A DNA stretch of 7,564 bases, taken from an uncultured Lachnospiraceae bacterium (lineage in GTDB: Bacteria; Bacillota; Clostridia; Lachnospirales; Lachnospiraceae). Below the pieces are notes generated by a model. It saw nothing but the letters and a program-made list of their open reading frames with translations, was not told the DNA's origin and did not search any database. The stretch covers positions 1 to 7,564 of the forward strand of contig CAMWTF010000113.1 of assembly GCA_947177105.1 (NCBI GenBank), written 5' to 3'. Shown piece by piece: positions 5,527 through 7,564 of this stretch (position 1 is its first letter; every line of letters starts with the position of its first letter). The translations under genes were made by a program, and so were the position numbers.

Positions 5527-6018
5527 ATGGAGGGAAAATTGCGAAATATGGTGAGCCTTTATCTCATGGCAGGGGACAGGATGCTGCTCTTGTACCGCAT
5601 CGGATCCAGGGTGGTTAAAAGTCCCTGCTGGTGCGGGATCGGCGGACATTTTGAGAAAGAGGAACTAAATGACGCCAGAGCGGCGCTGCTGCGGGAGGTA
5701 AGCGAGGAGATCGGCCTGGCGGAAAGGGATCTGGAGGACTTGCGGCTGCGGTATGTTACCTTGCGCCGGAAAGATGGTGAGATTCGGCAGAACTACTATT
5801 TCTTTGCCAGACTGGCGGCAGGGACGGCGGTTCGGGAAAGCTGTGATGAGGGCGTTCTGGAGTGGGTGCCGCTTGATGAGGTCTGCGGGAGGGACATGCC
5901 TTACACGGCGGGCTATGTAGTCAGACACTATCTGGAGACCGGGCGGCAGGAGGAAGCTTTATACTGTGGTGTGGCGGATAAGCAGGGGGTGCGGTTTGCG
6001 GCGCTTGAGGAATTTTGA
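5527..6018 (+). CDS. Nudix hydrolase (8-oxo-dGTP diphosphatase-like)
   Basis: Predicted cytoplasmic Nudix-fold pyrophosphohydrolase of 163 residues. The Nudix box begins G39-G-H-F-E and ends R56-E-V-S-E-E-I-G-L64, keeping the metal-binding glutamates E57, E60 and E61. The spacing between the first glutamate and RE is nine residues (GX5EX9RE) rather than the canonical seven, so the loop is two residues longer. Before the box comes the usual strand NMVSLYLMAGDRMLLLYR; after it come RYVTLRRKDGEIRQNYYFF and a C-terminal helix. Members of the family hydrolyse nucleoside diphosphates linked to another group, often oxidised nucleotides; the exact substrate cannot be read here. ATGs at 5464 and 5503 give longer versions of up to 184 residues. 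I prefer 5527 for its ribosome binding site. pepF follows 76 bases later with no terminator between. Confidence 0.85.
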   Translation: MEGKLRNMVSLYLMAGDRMLLLYRIGSRVVKSPCWCGIGGHFEKEELNDARAALLREVSEEIGLAERDLEDLRLRYVTLRRKDGEIRQNYYFFARLAAGTAVRESCDEGVLEWVPLDEVCGRDMPYTAGYVVRHYLETGRQEEALYCGVADKQGVRFAALEEF

Positions 6019-6094
6019 GTTACATGTCGTGGCACAAATGATGCGACAAGCAGGTAATGCCCGACAGCAATAAACAACATAAGGAGGTCATAAA

Positions 6095-7564
6095 ATGGCG
6101 GAAGAATTGAAGAGCAGGAAAGAGATACCGGAGGAGCTGACTTGGGATTTGTCCCATATATACGCCACGGAGGAGGACATGTCCAGGGATGCGGAGAGGA
6201 TGGAGCAGCTGGCTCAGGAGATTGTGGAGAAATACAAAGGCCATCTGGATACGCCGGAGCAGATAGAAGCCTGCGTCACGGCCTACAGGCAGGTGTACGA
6301 GCTGATGACGCTCACCGGCAGTTACTGCGATCTGGCGGTGAGCGTGGATTACTACGACAATTATAATCAGGAGAGGAACGGCAAAATCAGCCGCTTGATT
6401 GCAAAGCTGCAGAGTCTCTTAAGTTTTGTCCGCAGCGAGATTATGGAGCAGGAGGAGGAGGTTATAAAAAAGGCTATAGCCGTCAGCGATGGCAATAAGC
6501 ATTTTCTGCAGAATGTGCTGCGGGACAAGGCCCATCGGCTGCATCCGGAGGCGGAGCGGGTGGTTTCCGCTCTGAGCCAGAGTATCTACGGCACCCCCTA
6601 TGAGGTCTATAATATCGCCAAGCTGGCGGATATGAAGTTTGATAACTTTGTGGTGGACGGAAAGGAGTACCCGCTGGGCTACACCCTTTTTGAGGATGAC
6701 TACGAGTACGAGCCGGACACCCGGGTGCGCCGGGCGGCTTTTGACGCTTTTTCCAAAAAGATCAGAGAGTATGAGAATGTGACAGCGACTGCCTACAACG
6801 CCAATGTGCAGACGGAAAAGGTTCTGTCCACCCTGCGGGGCTTTGACTCGGTGTATGACTATCTGCTCTTTGACCAGAAAGTTAGCCGGGAGCTCTATGA
6901 CCGCCAGATCAACCTGATCACGGAAAAGCTGGCTCCCCATATGCGCAAGTACGCAAAGCTGATCCAGAAGGTGCATGGCCTGGACAAGATGACTTTTGCG
7001 GACTTAAAGCTTCCCGTGGATCCGGACTATGCCCCGTCGGTGACTATCGAAGGCTCCAGGGAGTATATAGAGAAAGGACTTTCCATCCTGGGGGAGGAGT
7101 ATGTACAGATGGTGAGAACCGCCTATGAGGAGCGCTGGGTGGACTTTGCCCAGAACAAGGGGAAATCCACAGGAGGCTTCTGCGCAAGCCCCTACGGCAA
7201 AAATTCCTTTATCCTGCTGACCTGGAACAACAAGATGTCGGATGTGTTCACGCTGGCCCATGAACTGGGACACGCGGGACACTTTAAGTCCTGCAACAGC
7301 AGTCAGTCCATCTTTGACACGGAGGTGTCCACTTATTTTGTGGAAGCTCCTTCCACCATGAACGAGCTTCTCATGGCCCATTATCTGTTAAAGACCAGTC
7401 AGGACAAGCGTTTCAGACGCTGGGTGCTGACCTGTATGATTGGCAACACTTATTATCACAACTTCGTTACCCATCTCATGGAGGCGGCCTACCAGAGGGA
7501 AGTGTACAGGCTGGTGGACGCAGGAGACAGTGTGCAAGCGGAGACTCTTAGCAATATTATGCGG
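6095..7564 (+). CDS. pepF: Oligoendopeptidase F, 3' end beyond the window
   Basis: Cytoplasmic zinc oligopeptidase of the M3B family, 490 codons seen of about 600 usual; the frame is open to the last base. The start is clear: AAGGAGGTC lies 5-6 bases before the ATG, and the protein opens with the typical EELTWDLSHIYATEEDM. The N-terminal half is helical, as in other PepF proteins. The zinc site is H389-E-L-G-H393 with E417 (in YFVEAPSTMNE) as third ligand. The missing C-terminal 100 or so residues should hold the substrate-binding tyrosine segment. No signal peptide is present, in contrast to the M3-type enzyme at 2315. The enzyme cleaves peptides of roughly 7-17 residues and is thought to take part in peptide recycling. 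It lies 76 bases after the Nudix gene and may share its transcript; no strong promoter is seen between them. Confidence 0.95.
   Translation, partial: MAEELKSRKEIPEELTWDLSHIYATEEDMSRDAERMEQLAQEIVEKYKGHLDTPEQIEACVTAYRQVYELMTLTGSYCDLAVSVDYYDNYNQERNGKISRLIAKLQSLLSFVRSEIMEQEEEVIKKAIAVSDGNKHFLQNVLRDKAHRLHPEAERVVSALSQSIYGTPYEVYNIAKLADMKFDNFVVDGKEYPLGYTLFEDDYEYEPDTRVRRAAFDAFSKKIREYENVTATAYNANVQTEKVLSTLRGFDSVYDYLLFDQKVSRELYDRQINLITEKLAPHMRKYAKLIQKVHGLDKMTFADLKLPVDPDYAPSVTIEGSREYIEKGLSILGEEYVQMVRTAYEERWVDFAQNKGKSTGGFCASPYGKNSFILLTWNNKMSDVFTLAHELGHAGHFKSCNSSQSIFDTEVSTYFVEAPSTMNELLMAHYLLKTSQDKRFRRWVLTCMIGNTYYHNFVTHLMEAAYQREVYRLVDAGDSVQAETLSNIMR

Noticed and set aside
6015..6042. TTGAGT-N16-AATGAT as a pepF promoter
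   Set aside because: Both boxes match only four of six bases, and the -35 box overlaps the end of the Nudix gene. A nearby TGTCG/CGACA hairpin (6025-6048) has no T-tract. Read-through from upstream is equally likely.
6419..6976. 185-codon open frame on the - strand
   Set aside because: Antisense to the conserved pepF frame, with no start signals and no domain.

Overview
The window looks like chromosomal DNA of an anaerobic low-to-mid-GC Firmicute, most likely a Lachnospiraceae-type Clostridium relative. This is an inference from strong purine-rich ribosome binding sites, heavy AGG/AGA arginine use, sigma-A-like promoters and the protein families present. All protein-coding genes lie on the + strand. 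No insertion sequence, phage gene, CRISPR array, tRNA or rRNA was seen, and no stretch longer than 300 bases lacks a gene.

Layout: an alpha/beta-hydrolase (74-919); a small XRE-type DNA-binding protein (1048-1407) whose last 35 codons run through an odd inverted-repeat element; a promoter and a GNAT acetyltransferase (1651-2121); a promoter with a structured leader, then a secreted, membrane-anchored M3-type zinc metallopeptidase (2315-4309) and a YccF-family membrane protein (4365-4724), closed by a strong intrinsic terminator (4777-4809). A second run follows: a second GNAT acetyltransferase (4904-5428), a Nudix hydrolase (5527-6018) and oligoendopeptidase F (6095 to the window edge, incomplete).

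The most interesting signal is on the - strand inside the 3' end of the XRE gene. Positions 1299-1399 fold into a long interrupted hairpin closed by a perfect 9-bp stem. Read on the - strand, it has a TTGCGT-N17-TATAAT promoter placed so that transcription would begin at the first base of the stem, and a run of six T directly at the end of the stem. Start signal, closing stem and T-tract agree on one transcript of about 106 nt. I read this as a candidate small non-coding RNA gene, or a dispersed hairpin repeat, that I cannot assign to a known family.

The genes do not form one obvious pathway. The clearest functional pairing is two M3-type peptidases about 1.8 kb apart, one exported and membrane-bound and one cytoplasmic. 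Together they could serve peptide use, but that is inference. The two acetyltransferases and the Nudix enzyme are small housekeeping or detoxifying enzymes with unknown substrates.
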